The position numbers and the translations under genes are program-made. Positions 5,684-13,581 of a DNA stretch of 14,869 nt are shown here, one piece after another. Each line of letters begins with the position of its first letter. Positions within the stretch are counted from its first letter, which is position 1. A model generated the notes under the pieces. That model saw nothing but the letters and a program-made list of their open reading frames with translations. It had not been told where the DNA came from and made no database searches. This DNA comes from Halanaerobium sp. (lineage in GTDB: Bacteria; Bacillota; Halanaerobiia; Halanaerobiales; Halanaerobiaceae), in the NCBI GenBank assembly GCA_003070825.1, contig QBLP01000026.1:1-14869 (forward strand), in the 5' to 3' direction.

Positions 5684-6811
5684 CTAATCAAAATAAACTT
5701 TTTCCAGCCTTTCACTTAAATTACAGACAATCTCATAATTAATTGTACCACAGAGTTCGGCAATTTCGGCAGCTGATATCTCCTCATCTCCCTGATGGCC
5801 AATTAAGACAACTTCATCTCCAACTTCAGCATTCTTTATCTGATCAACACTGACAATAGTCTGACCCATACAGACCCTGCCTCTTATTGGTGCCCGCTGG
5901 CCTCTAATCAAAACCTCTCCCCGATTGGAAAGCAGTCTGGGATAACCATCTTTATAACCTATCGGAAGTACTGCCAGCTTTTCCTCACTATCAGTTTTAT
6001 AAGTTGAACCATAACTGACAGCAGAACCGGCAGGAAGGCTTCGAAGCTGTACAATCCTTGTTTTAAAAGATAGAAGCGGTTTAATTTCAGCCTCATTTCT
6101 TAATTGGTCAGATGGCAGCAGTCCATAGAGCATAATTCCAGGTCTGACTAAATCAAGGGAAGTTTTTTCTAAATCTATTACAGCTGCACTATTTGCTATA
6201 TGTAATTGCGGTAACTTATAACCAGCGGCTCTAATTCTAGTTAAAGCAGTTTTAAATCTTTCAAGCTGAAGCTGAGAAAATTCTTTGTTCTGCTCATCAG
6301 CTCTAGCAAAATGAGAAAATATACCTTCTACTTTAATATATTCAAGCTCCTCAGCTAAATTATAAATTTCTGGTAACTCTTCCGGAAAGAATCCAATCCT
6401 TCCCATTCCGGTATCAAATTTTAAATGTACCTTGATTATTTTATCAGCTTTAGAACCGGCTTCATTTAAAGCCTTTAAAGTTTTTAAACTGGCAGCTGTC
6501 TGAATTAAATCACCTTTTATAATATCCTGGAACTGGGAAGCTAAAACCTCAGCTAAGACTAAAATGGGTTTTTTAATGCCAATATTTCTCAATTCAATTC
6601 CTTCATCCGGACTGCCGACACAGAAATATTCTACTCCCAACTGAGATAATTTTTTAGCCACCTGGACAGCTCCATGACCATAGGCATTTGCTTTAACAAC
6701 TGCAGCAATTTTTGTGTTTTTATTAATCTTACTACGAATAAAATTATAATTTTCTTCTAAAGCACTGAGATCAATTTCAATCCAGGCCGGCCTTTTTAAA
6801 TTTAGTTCCAT
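5684..6811 (-). CDS. alr: Alanine racemase
   Basis: A 375-residue fold-type III PLP enzyme that interconverts L- and D-alanine for peptidoglycan. The PLP lysine is in AVVKANAYGHG (37-47, Lys40). The opposite catalytic base is in GSAVSYGSTY (262-271, Tyr267). DTGMGRIGF (133-141), SHFARAD (166-172), IANSAA (205-210) and RPGIMLYG (223-230) are also present. RGRVCMGQTIVSV (310-322) departs from the usual CMDQ...D, with Gly where the family commonly has an active-site-channel Asp. GGAGG 8 bases before the ATG supports the start. It lies 56 bases after alanine dehydrogenase and probably shares its transcript, so the pair can make both alanine isomers. I saw no strong terminator between it and the serS promoter. 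Confidence 0.96.
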   Translation of the reverse strand: MELNLKRPAWIEIDLSALEENYNFIRSKINKNTKIAAVVKANAYGHGAVQVAKKLSQLGVEYFCVGSPDEGIELRNIGIKKPILVLAEVLASQFQDIIKGDLIQTAASLKTLKALNEAGSKADKIIKVHLKFDTGMGRIGFFPEELPEIYNLAEELEYIKVEGIFSHFARADEQNKEFSQLQLERFKTALTRIRAAGYKLPQLHIANSAAVIDLEKTSLDLVRPGIMLYGLLPSDQLRNEAEIKPLLSFKTRIVQLRSLPAGSAVSYGSTYKTDSEEKLAVLPIGYKDGYPRLLSNRGEVLIRGQRAPIRGRVCMGQTIVSVDQIKNAEVGDEVVLIGHQGDEEISAAEIAELCGTINYEIVCNLSERLEKVYFD

Positions 6812-6867
6812 CTTTTAACCTCCATCGACTGCTTCAACTTACTGCTATAAATATTCTTATGATTCAT

Positions 6868-7992
6868 TTACTGCCATGATTCTAATAATTTATCTAAATT
6901 TTTGTATTCCTGATTAAAACTTTCGGCAACTGCCTGACAGATTATTTCTCCCTGATAAATATTTAAACCTAAGGCCAGTGAATAGTCATTAAGCATCGCC
7001 TTTTTATATCCTCGGGCAGCTAATTTTTTAATATAAGGCAGAGTTGCATTGGTCAGAGCAAAGGTTGAAGTTCTGGCAACTGCTCCCGGCATATTAGCCA
7101 CCGAATAATGTATTACTCCGTGTTTAGTAAAGACTGGATCATCATGGGTTGTCGGATAAGTACCCTCTATACAACCACCCTGGTCAATTGCTACATCAAC
7201 AACTACAGAACCGTTGGTCATAGTTTTTATCATTTCTTCTGTAACCAGATTGGGTGCCTTGGCTCCAGGAATTAATACTGCCCCAATAACTACATCCGCT
7301 TCTTTTACTTCCTCAGCTACATGAGACTGATTGGACATTATTGTTTTAATTCCACAGGGAAAGGTGTCATCAATATAACGCATTGTTGACTGCTTAATAT
7401 CCATAATTGTCACATCTGCTCCCATACCAAGGGCAATTTTGGCTGCATTACGGCCAACTATACCTCCACCAATAACAACAACTTTAGCTGGTTTTACCCC
7501 CGGAACTCCGCCCAGCAGCATTCCACTTCCACCTTTTGGCTTTTCCAGAAAAGAAGCTGCGGCCTGAACAGATAATCTCCCTGCGACTTCACTCATCGGA
7601 GTTAAAAGCGGCAGCTCACCATCTTCTGTCTGAACAGTCTCATATGCAACTGCAGTTACACCTCTTTCTTTCAGAGCTTCTGTTAATTCCTGATCTGCAG
7701 CTAAATGAAGATAAGTAAATAAAATTTGTCCTTCTTTAAATAAATTATATTCTTCTTTTAAAGGTTCTTTGACTTTAATGATCATTTCTGCCCGATCAAA
7801 GAGCTCTTTTTTGTCAGCTATTATTTCTGCACCAGCCTCTTTATAATCCTGATCAGAAATACCGCTCCCCTTACCGGCATTTTTTTCAATTAAAATTTGA
7901 TGTCCTGCTTTTTTTAAAATTTCAGTACCTGCAGCTGTTAAAGCTACTCGATTTTCGTTGTTTTTAATCTCTTTTGGCACAGCAATTATCAT
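6868..7992 (-). CDS. ald: Alanine dehydrogenase
   Basis: A 374-residue NAD-dependent enzyme interconverting L-alanine with pyruvate, ammonia and NADH, full length for the family. MIIAVPKEIKNNENRVALT (1-19) contains Arg15. IIKVKEP (71-77) carries Lys75, and YLHLAAD (94-100) carries His96. The nucleotide-binding Rossmann loop is KVVVIGGGIVGRNAA (170-184), and VVDVAIDQGGC (264-274) carries Asp270. These residues match the known catalytic set at the expected positions. HYSVANMPGAVARTST (295-310) is also characteristic. GGGGAG before the ATG is the likely ribosome binding site. The gene leads a two-gene unit with alr. In a fermentative organism it may either assimilate ammonia or dispose of reducing equivalents as alanine; the direction cannot be told from sequence. 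Confidence 0.97.
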   Translation of the reverse strand: MIIAVPKEIKNNENRVALTAAGTEILKKAGHQILIEKNAGKGSGISDQDYKEAGAEIIADKKELFDRAEMIIKVKEPLKEEYNLFKEGQILFTYLHLAADQELTEALKERGVTAVAYETVQTEDGELPLLTPMSEVAGRLSVQAAASFLEKPKGGSGMLLGGVPGVKPAKVVVIGGGIVGRNAAKIALGMGADVTIMDIKQSTMRYIDDTFPCGIKTIMSNQSHVAEEVKEADVVIGAVLIPGAKAPNLVTEEMIKTMTNGSVVVDVAIDQGGCIEGTYPTTHDDPVFTKHGVIHYSVANMPGAVARTSTFALTNATLPYIKKLAARGYKKAMLNDYSLALGLNIYQGEIICQAVAESFNQEYKNLDKLLESWQ

Positions 7993-8091
7993 TAAAATCA
8001 GCTCCCCATTTAATTTTAAAGAAAATTTTATCTATAACCATAATATCAGATATATTCTTTTATTAAAAGTGATTTATTTTTAAGCGCATAA

Positions 8092-8126
8092 AAAAATTCC
8101 TGCCTTTTTCTAGGGCAGGAATTTTT
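8092..8126 (-). terminator. Terminator after the PpiC foldase gene
   Basis: AAAAATTCCTGCC (8092-8104) pairs perfectly with GGCAGGAATTTTT (8114-8126) around a 9-nt loop. T-runs on both strands could make it bidirectional. On the minus strand it follows the foldase stop by about 20 bases, and the ald transcription unit begins beyond it. Confidence 0.9.
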
Positions 8127-8146
8127 ATTTTCTTCATTTATTAATT

Positions 8147-9178
8147 TTATAATTGAATATCTATTTCTGCATCTTCTCTTAAGCCTTCAACAAATTCCTG
8201 AAAAGCCTGATTTTGTTTCTGACCTCTAAGCTGACTTTTAATTTGAGATTTTACTTCCTCAAATTCTCTAACTCCTGCTTCTCTAGAATCAGTCACTTTA
8301 ATTAAATGAAAACCAAACTGAGTTTCCACTGGCTCAGAACTTACCTCTCCTACACTTAATTCCATTGCAGCATCACGGAAAGTTTTATCTAAACCCTGCT
8401 CATTAGCAGTGATAAATCCTAAATCTCCACCATTTTCTGCTGTAGGACCTGTAGAATGCTCTCTGGCCATTTCTGCAAAATCAGCACCATTATGAATCTC
8501 AGTTAATATTTCTTCAGCCTTTTCTTTCTCATCGAATAAAATATGGCTTACTTTTTTCTGTTCAGAAGTTTCGAACTGCTGCTGATTGCTATCATAATAT
8601 TCTTTAGCTTCTTCATCACTTACACTAACTTCATTTACTACTTCTTCTCTTAATTTATTTACCAGAAAACCATTCATATTATTTTCAAAAAACATATCTT
8701 TATACTGCTGCATGGATTCAAAACCCTGCTGCTGAATAGCCTGTTCCAGCTGTTCATCATTTAAATTGTTCTGCTGTTTTAAAGCATTTATCTGCTGATC
8801 AAAAATATTATTCATTTCCTGATCACTAACTTCAAGTCCTCTATTTTTAGCTTCCTGGACGAGCAACTCATTTGTAACTAACTGTTCCAGCTTTAATTTC
8901 TGGAATTCATTAACTACTTCCTGACCCGCTTCTGTTTGTAAGATTACAGAAGCAAATTCCTGATTAGACTGTAATAGCTGCATTAAGATGTTTCTAACTC
9001 CAGCAAACTGTTCCAGTTCCTGCATCGAAATTTCTTCTCCATTTACATAAGCTGCAACTTCTGGAGTTTCTTCAGTTACTGTCTCATTAACATCTTCCAT
9101 ATCCTGAGCCATAACTGGAACTGATAAAACTAATAAAATTGCTACTGTGATAACTAAAATATTTTTCTTTAAATTCAT
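8147..9178 (-). CDS. Secreted PpiC/parvulin-type peptidyl-prolyl isomerase (SurA/PrsA-like foldase)
   Basis: A 343-residue exported foldase predicted to act outside the cytoplasmic membrane. I start it at 9178 rather than at the in-frame ATG at 9220. GGGAG lies 9 bases before 9178, the protein then opens with a clean signal peptide (MNLKKN, hydrophobic run ILVITVAILLVLSVPVMA, cleavage likely after VMA), and the predicted transcription start near 9222 leaves no room for a ribosome site at 9220. There is no lipobox Cys, unlike typical PrsA lipoproteins of monoderm Firmicutes, so a periplasmic SurA-like role is plausible. A Gln/Glu-rich helical SurA-N-like chaperone domain spans about 35-190. 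The PpiC domain, about 208-298, shows VSHILFD, NGGDLGFI and FGFHLIKV. A helical tail follows. Fold assignment is strong; its clients are unknown. Confidence 0.9.
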   Translation of the reverse strand: MNLKKNILVITVAILLVLSVPVMAQDMEDVNETVTEETPEVAAYVNGEEISMQELEQFAGVRNILMQLLQSNQEFASVILQTEAGQEVVNEFQKLKLEQLVTNELLVQEAKNRGLEVSDQEMNNIFDQQINALKQQNNLNDEQLEQAIQQQGFESMQQYKDMFFENNMNGFLVNKLREEVVNEVSVSDEEAKEYYDSNQQQFETSEQKKVSHILFDEKEKAEEILTEIHNGADFAEMAREHSTGPTAENGGDLGFITANEQGLDKTFRDAAMELSVGEVSSEPVETQFGFHLIKVTDSREAGVREFEEVKSQIKSQLRGQKQNQAFQEFVEGLREDAEIDIQL

Positions 9179-9228
9179 TAATAAACACTCCCAATTTAAA
9201 TATTCTAAATTTTTATCCATCGATAATT

Positions 9229-9256
9229 ATTATACCATAAAATCCATTAGAAGCAA
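9229..9256 (-). promoter_or_regulatory. Promoter of the PpiC foldase gene
   Basis: On the minus strand TTGCTT (9251-9256), a 16-nt spacer and TATAAT (9229-9234). The predicted start near 9222 supports the shorter coding region beginning at 9178. Confidence 0.65.
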
Positions 9257-9303
9257 ACAAGCTCAACTGATTCTAATCCTATTCTAATTATTAATAATAG
9301 CAG

Positions 9304-9333
9304 AAAGGAGATACCAGAATTGATATCTCCTTT
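9304..9333 (-). terminator. Hairpin closing the fructose operon
   Basis: AAAGGAGATA (9304-9313) pairs perfectly with TATCTCCTTT (9324-9333) around a 10-nt loop. It lies about 40 bases beyond the IIBC stop on the minus strand. Only a short, interrupted T-stretch follows, so termination may be partial, but no better candidate exists before the next gene. Confidence 0.6.
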
Positions 9334-9369
9334 AAGTTTAATATTTAACTTTTCATTTTACTGCTTAGT

Positions 9370-10758
9370 TTATTCTTCTAATTTAGGCTTTAATACCCTC
9401 AGCATAAAAGCAGTTACAATTGTACCAGCTATAATTGCCAGTGCATAAAATCCAAGATTAGTTACAACATTTGGAATTGGCAGTACGAAAATTCCACCAT
9501 GAGGAGCTCGTAAACCTACCCCAAATAACATTGATAGAGCACCTGTAATAGCAGAACCGGTCATAATTGAAGGGATGACTCTGATTGGATCAGCCGCAGC
9601 AAAAGGAATAGCACCTTCAGTTATAAAGGAAATTCCCATAAACCAGGCGGGCTTACCAGCTTCAATTTCCTGACGGGTAAATCTATTTTTAAATAATACA
9701 GTTGCTAAAGCAAGTCCTAAAGGAGGTGTCATACCAGCAGCCATAATTGCTGCCATTGGTCCATAAATTTCTGATCCTAAAAGACCAACTCCAAAAGTAT
9801 AGGCAGCTTTATTAACCGGTCCACCCATATCAAAGGCCATCATTGCACCTAAAATAAGTCCAAGTAAAACTGCATTAGCATCTGTCATTCCCTGCAGCCA
9901 TGATTCTAAGCCATTCATTATACCTTCCACAGGTGGTCCAATTAAATAAATCATTAAAAGTCCAACGATTAAACTGGCCAAAAATGGTAAAATTAATATC
10001 GGCATTAGACCCTGTAAATTTTCTGGCAGTTTAATTGTTTTCTTTAACCACTGAGTAATATATCCAGCTAAGAAACCTGCAATAATACCACCTAAGAAAC
10101 CTGCACCTATACTGCTTGCCAGCATACCACCAATCATACCAGGAGCAATACCAGGACGATCAGCAATTGAGAAAGCAATATAACCAGCTAAAATTGGAAC
10201 CATGAGAGCAAAGGCAGAATTTCCACCAATCTGCATTAAAGCAGCAGCAAGTGAACCTTCCTGTTCCGCCGCATTAATACCAAAAACAAAAGAAAGTGCA
10301 ATTGAAAGACCACCAGCAACAACAAAGGGAAGCATAAATGAAACACCGGTCATTAAGTGTTTATATGCACCTGTTCTCTTTTCTTTACGCTTTGATTTTT
10401 CATCACTAACCTGAGAATAAAGATTTGAATCAACTTCACTTTTTTTGCCGGATTCAGCACCTTCCAGAGCCTGATTAATTAAAGCCTCCGCATCATTAAT
10501 TGCATCAGCAACAGCCACTTCTACAATATACTTACCACCAAATCGATCTTTGCTGACATTGGTGTCAGCTGCGATAATTACAGCATCTGCTTCTTTGATA
10601 TCCTGATCTGTTAATTCATTTTCCACACCAACAGATCCCTGAGTTTCTACCTTCATCTGCACATCCATTTTTTTGCCAGCTTCTTCTAATGATTCAGAAG
10701 CCATATAGGTATGTGCTATCCCAGTTGGACAGGAAGTTACAGCAACAATTTTCTTCAT
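9370..10758 (-). CDS. fruA: Fructose-specific PTS permease, EIIBC
   Basis: A 462-residue membrane component that imports fructose and phosphorylates it to fructose-1-phosphate. The EIIB domain occupies about 1-100, and KKIVAVTSCPTGIAHTYMA (2-20) holds the phospho-accepting Cys10. A charged linker (about 101-130) leads to the EIIC domain, about 131-462, with multiple hydrophobic segments from LMTGVSFMLPFVVAGGL onward. EIIC hallmarks include RPGIAPGMIGG (201-211), DMGGPVNKAAY (310-320), GISFITEGAIPFAAADP (375-391) and LRAPHGGIFV (416-425). The EIIA part found fused in many homologues is encoded by the preceding separate gene. AGGAGG supports the start. It is the last gene of the operon, and 1-phosphofructokinase upstream indicates fructose as the substrate. 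Confidence 0.94.
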   Translation of the reverse strand: MKKIVAVTSCPTGIAHTYMASESLEEAGKKMDVQMKVETQGSVGVENELTDQDIKEADAVIIAADTNVSKDRFGGKYIVEVAVADAINDAEALINQALEGAESGKKSEVDSNLYSQVSDEKSKRKEKRTGAYKHLMTGVSFMLPFVVAGGLSIALSFVFGINAAEQEGSLAAALMQIGGNSAFALMVPILAGYIAFSIADRPGIAPGMIGGMLASSIGAGFLGGIIAGFLAGYITQWLKKTIKLPENLQGLMPILILPFLASLIVGLLMIYLIGPPVEGIMNGLESWLQGMTDANAVLLGLILGAMMAFDMGGPVNKAAYTFGVGLLGSEIYGPMAAIMAAGMTPPLGLALATVLFKNRFTRQEIEAGKPAWFMGISFITEGAIPFAAADPIRVIPSIMTGSAITGALSMLFGVGLRAPHGGIFVLPIPNVVTNLGFYALAIIAGTIVTAFMLRVLKPKLEE

Positions 10759-10790
10759 AAACTAATCCTCCTCATTTTTTTGAAATCTAT

Positions 10791-11240
10791 TTAGATATTT
10801 TCCAGCACACTCATTACCTCTTCTTCATCCTTGGCTTCTAAGAGGCTGTTCCTAAAATCATCATGAATTAAATTTCTGGACAGTTTAGCTAATAATTTTA
10901 AATGCTCATCATGAGATTCTTCGGGAACAGTGATTAAGAAAAATAAATAGCTTGGTTTTTCATCCATAGAACCATAATCAATACCTTTTTCTGAACGGCC
11001 AAAGGCAACTGCAGGTCTTTTAACTGCTGAGCTTTTTACATGTGGAATGGCTACCCCTTTTCCAACTCCAGTTGTACCTTTTTCTTCTCTTTCCATTGCT
11101 TTTTTGATTACTTCTTCTTTATCAGTTATTATTTCATTTTCAGCCATGATTTCAATCATTTCTTTAATTACTGAATCTTTGTCCTCACTTGTTAAATTCA
11201 TTTTAATCAAATTTTGATTAATAAATTCATTTACTTCCAT
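10791..11240 (-). CDS. PTS fructose-type EIIA protein
   Basis: A 149-residue cytoplasmic EIIA of the fructose/mannitol type, standard length for a free-standing domain. It takes phosphate from HPr on a histidine and passes it to Cys10 of the EIIB domain encoded by the next gene. GTTGVGKGVAIPHVKSSAV (55-73) contains the active His67. FLITVPEESHDEHLKLLAKLSRNL (about 101-124), which includes the second conserved His, and the C-terminal region are typical of the family. The gap to the next gene is 32 bases and to fruK 21 bases, so co-transcription is clear. The ribosome site (GGGG about 9 bases before the ATG) is weaker than those of its neighbours. Confidence 0.93.
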   Translation of the reverse strand: MEVNEFINQNLIKMNLTSEDKDSVIKEMIEIMAENEIITDKEEVIKKAMEREEKGTTGVGKGVAIPHVKSSAVKRPAVAFGRSEKGIDYGSMDEKPSYLFFLITVPEESHDEHLKLLAKLSRNLIHDDFRNSLLEAKDEEEVMSVLENI

Positions 11241-11261
11241 TATTATACCCCTTTTCTTTGC

Positions 11262-12194
11262 TTAATAAATTTTTTCTACTTTAGTACTATTTTTTATTCT
11301 CTCTATTAACTGGTCGTCAATCTTAGAGATTGATCCACTTTCTACAAAAGCTGTTGCCAGCGCTGCAGCAAAAATACCTGTTTCCTTTAAACCCTGATCA
11401 TTATCTATCTCAGCAGCCAGACCAGCAACCATTGTATCACCAGCACCAACTGTTGTCTGAGAAACTTTTACCTGGGGAGTATAAATTCTATATCCCTCAG
11501 ATTCAGAAGCAATAAATGCCCCCTTTTCTCCCAGAGAAATCATTACAACACTTACTCCCTGATCAAGTAAATACTTAGCACCCCTTTTTAGATCATCATT
11601 ACTGTGTATTTTTCTTCCCAACAAATTTTCAAGTTCCTCTAAATTAGGTTTAACTAAATAAGGAGCCTTTTTTAAAGCCAGTTTGAATTCTTCCCCTGAA
11701 CTATCTAAAATAACCCTTGCCTCTTTTTCTTTTGCTTTTTCAATTAACACAGCATAAATATCTTTATCTACACCAGCAGGCAAACTTCCTGAAAGAACAA
11801 ATGTCTTATTTTTCTTAACTGACTTTTCAAATAAAGCGATAAAATCATTAACATTTTCCTCACTTACTCTACCCGCTTCATTAATTTCAGTTTCACGATT
11901 AGTTTCTTTTTCTTTAATCTTTAAATTCTGTCTTGTTTCAAAATCAGACCAGATAAAGTCGGAATTAACACCTCGGTTTTCAAGCATTGAAGTAATTGTC
12001 CTGCCATTATTGCCGCCAACTATACCAAGAGCTTTATTTTCTACCTTTAATTCTGTCAAAACTTCAGAAACATTTATTCCTTTTCCTCCAGCCAAAACTG
12101 TAGTTTCCTTAACCCTATTTAATTTGCCAACTTTTAAATTATCCAAAATAATTATTTTATCGAGGGCTGGATTCAAAGTCACTGTCAAAATCAT
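11262..12194 (-). CDS. fruK: 1-phosphofructokinase
   Basis: A 310-residue PfkB-family kinase that converts fructose-1-phosphate, the product of the PTS permease, to fructose-1,6-bisphosphate with ATP. MILTVTLNPALDKII at the N terminus, LAGGKGINVSEVL (34-46), VLSGSLPAGV (133-142), KPNLEELENLLG (182-193) and the catalytic TTVGAGDTMVAGL (247-259), with Asp253 as the base, are typical of the FruK/tagatose-6-phosphate kinase group. In that group I favour FruK because it sits between a DeoR-type regulator and fructose EIIA/EIIBC. GGAGG before the ATG supports the start. It begins 22 bases after the fruR stop. Confidence 0.93.
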   Translation of the reverse strand: MILTVTLNPALDKIIILDNLKVGKLNRVKETTVLAGGKGINVSEVLTELKVENKALGIVGGNNGRTITSMLENRGVNSDFIWSDFETRQNLKIKEKETNRETEINEAGRVSEENVNDFIALFEKSVKKNKTFVLSGSLPAGVDKDIYAVLIEKAKEKEARVILDSSGEEFKLALKKAPYLVKPNLEELENLLGRKIHSNDDLKRGAKYLLDQGVSVVMISLGEKGAFIASESEGYRIYTPQVKVSQTTVGAGDTMVAGLAAEIDNDQGLKETGIFAAALATAFVESGSISKIDDQLIERIKNSTKVEKIY

Positions 12195-12216
12195 CTGCTC
12201 ACCTCCATTATTTATT

Positions 12217-12978
12217 TTAAGCTAGAATAACTTCAATCTTTTCCTGTTCAAGACTTTTTTTCTTATTCTCCTGGATAAAATCTGTAATAATAAAATCTAT
12301 CTGATTTAATTCAGCAAATCTATAAAAATAAATTTCCTCCCATTTGCTCTGATCAAATATTAGAAAATTCTCGCCAGCTATTTTTAAAGCAATCTCCTTG
12401 AGTTTTGCCTCATTTAAATCAGGTGTTGTCGCTGCCGATTCTAAATTAAAACCATTTGAGCCAATAAAACACTTATCTACCCTTAATTTTTTTAGACTAT
12501 CTTCTGCCATTGGTCCAATCATAGCTTCAGTTGACCACTTAAAATTACCACCAATCACTACCAGTTCACATTCAAGATCATTCTCATTTATTTTATTAAT
12601 AATATGAAGAGCGTGAGTTACTATCGTAAGATTCTTTTTTTCTGCTAAAAAATCAATAATATGACTGGTTGTTGTACCGGCATCAATAAATACTGTATCT
12701 CCATCTTTTATAATTTCTGCTGCCTTTTTTCCAATTGACTTTTTTTCATTGGCCAGCTTATCTTCTTTTTCTTTGAAAGTTGGTTCTAACTTACTGCTGC
12801 CGCTTAAGATTGCTCCTCCATGAGTTCGGCGGAGAAATCCGTCTTTTTCTAATTCACTTAAATCTCTGCGGATTGTTGCACGTGAAACATCAAAATTTTG
12901 ACTTAGTTCATTAACACTTGCTCTTTTTTTATTTTCCAACAATTTTATAATTTGTTTTCTTCTCTCTTCAGCAAACAT
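12217..12978 (-). CDS. fruR: DeoR-family transcriptional regulator of the fructose operon
   Basis: A 253-residue DeoR-type repressor, the usual length. Residues about 3-57 form the DNA-binding winged helix: RRKQIIKLLENKKRASVNEL, then SRATIRRDLSELEKDGFLRRTHGGA (32-56), the DeoR signature. The C-terminal DeoRC sugar-phosphate-binding domain is about 75-235, with VFIDAGTTTSHIIDFL (95-110), VTHALHIINKI (120-130), GGNFKWSTEAMIGP and DFIITDF. In this family the effector is a phosphorylated sugar, here probably fructose-1-phosphate (inference). It is the first gene of the operon, and repeated CGTTTTTGTT motifs lie over its promoter, so autoregulation is likely. AGAGG 8 bases before the ATG supports the start. 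Confidence 0.92.
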   Translation of the reverse strand: MFAEERRKQIIKLLENKKRASVNELSQNFDVSRATIRRDLSELEKDGFLRRTHGGAILSGSSKLEPTFKEKEDKLANEKKSIGKKAAEIIKDGDTVFIDAGTTTSHIIDFLAEKKNLTIVTHALHIINKINENDLECELVVIGGNFKWSTEAMIGPMAEDSLKKLRVDKCFIGSNGFNLESAATTPDLNEAKLKEIALKIAGENFLIFDQSKWEEIYFYRFAELNQIDFIITDFIQENKKKSLEQEKIEVILA

Positions 12979-13012
12979 TAAGAAAACCTCTTTTCATCAT
13001 TTTTTATGTTTG

Positions 13013-13073
13013 TTTATGATTGTTTGTTTTCGTTTTTGTTCATTTATGATTATATATTATTCGTTTTTGTTTG
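13013..13073. promoter_or_regulatory. 30-31 bp repeated operators over the fru promoter (probable FruR sites)
   Basis: TTTATGATT occurs at 13013-13021 and 13043-13051, and TCGTTTTTGTT at 13030-13040 and 13061-13071. These form two tandem units with a period of 30-31 bp, three helical turns. One TCGTTTTTGTT copy lies exactly between the -35 and -10 hexamers and the other just downstream of the transcription start. TTCGTTTT-type sequences resemble known DeoR-family operators. Binding by FruR is inferred from position. Confidence 0.6.
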
Positions 13074-13077
13074 TCAA
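13049..13077 (-). promoter_or_regulatory. Consensus sigma-A promoter of the fru operon
   Basis: On the minus strand TTGACA (13072-13077), a 17-nt spacer and TATAAT (13049-13054): both hexamers and the spacing match the housekeeping consensus exactly. The start would be near 13042, about 64 bases before the fruR ATG. So strong a promoter implies tight repression when fructose is absent. Confidence 0.88.
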
Positions 13078-13150
13078 CATAATTTTCAAAAAACTTTAAA
13101 AAGGGAGATCTTAAGCTAGTTGTTATAAAAACCAATAAAATACTCTATAA

Positions 13151-13178
13151 AAACAAAAAAAGACCCTTTAAAAGGTCT
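13151..13178 (-). terminator. Terminator of the rRNA/tRNA operon
   Basis: AGACC (13161-13165) and GGTCT (13174-13178) form a stem extended by A-T and G-U pairs. On the minus strand it runs into six T and then GTTT. It begins 14 bases after the tRNA-Asn CCA end. Confidence 0.8.
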
Positions 13179-13191
13179 CTAAATAAAAAAA

Positions 13192-13267
13192 TGGCTCCCC
13201 GAGCAAGACTCGAACTTGCGACAAGATGATTAACAGTCACCTGCTCTACCAACTGAGCTATCGGGGA
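13192..13267 (-). tRNA. tRNA-Asn (anticodon GUU)
   Basis: A complete 76-nt cloverleaf on the minus strand. Acceptor strands TCCCCGA and TCGGGGA pair over 7 bp, and discriminator G is followed by an encoded CCA (13192-13194). The D arm is GCTC-AGTTGGTA-GAGC. The anticodon stem GGTGA/TCATC encloses CTGTTAA, with anticodon GTT at 13232-13234. The T arm is GCAAG-TTCGAGT-CTTGC. It is the last gene of the rRNA operon, about 110 bases after the 5S. Confidence 0.98.
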
Positions 13268-13333
13268 GTATAAAATATTAATATTTTCTTTTACTGTAAT
13301 ATATTGTAGCAAAAATACTATTATATTTCCAGT

Positions 13334-13360
13334 ACTTTTTTAGATTTTTTCTAAAAAAGT
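13334..13360 (-). other. A/T-only-like hairpin in the 5S-tRNA spacer
   Basis: ACTTTTTTAGA (13334-13344) pairs perfectly with TCTAAAAAAGT (13350-13360) around a 5-nt loop. It could be a processing stem between 5S and tRNA-Asn. It is too A-T rich and lacks a suitable T-tract to be called a terminator. Confidence 0.35.
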
Positions 13361-13377
13361 CATTTTAAATAAAAAAA

Positions 13378-13471
13378 GGACCGGCAGCGACCTACTCTCC
13401 CACATCGTTACCAATGCAGTACCATAGGCGCTGGAGGACTTAACTTTTGTGTTCGAGATGGGAACAAGTGG
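13378..13471 (-). rRNA. rrf: 5S ribosomal RNA with unrecognisable 5' end
   Basis: The minus strand carries CCACTTGTTCCCATC, TCGAACAC, AAGTTAAG, CCTCCAGCGCC, ATGGTACTGC and GGGAGAGTAGGTCGCTGCC, which together identify 5S rRNA from about residue 25 to the 3' end at GGTCC, followed by a T-run. The expected 5' quarter is missing. No strand complementary to the 3' helix I sequence (GCTGCCGGTCC) and none pairing with CCTCC of helix II occurs upstream. Instead GAACTCGCTTCGCT follows directly. About 94 nt are recognisable, against a usual 115-120. Either this copy is truncated or recombined, or the sequence here is misassembled. The end coordinates are those of the part I can recognise. Confidence 0.75.
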
Positions 13472-13581
13472 AGCGAAGCGAGTTCTTTTTTCTACTGAAT
13501 AAAGCTTCTACAAGCGTTAATAATTAATCTGTGATTGAAATTTAGATAACTATACAATCAAAGATACATATAGGAAATAAT

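Noticed and set aside
9179..9220. Longer N-terminus of the PpiC foldase starting at 9220
   Set aside because: It would put 14 residues before a canonical signal peptide, lacks a ribosome site, and coincides with the predicted transcription start, whereas 9178 has GGGAG at the right distance.
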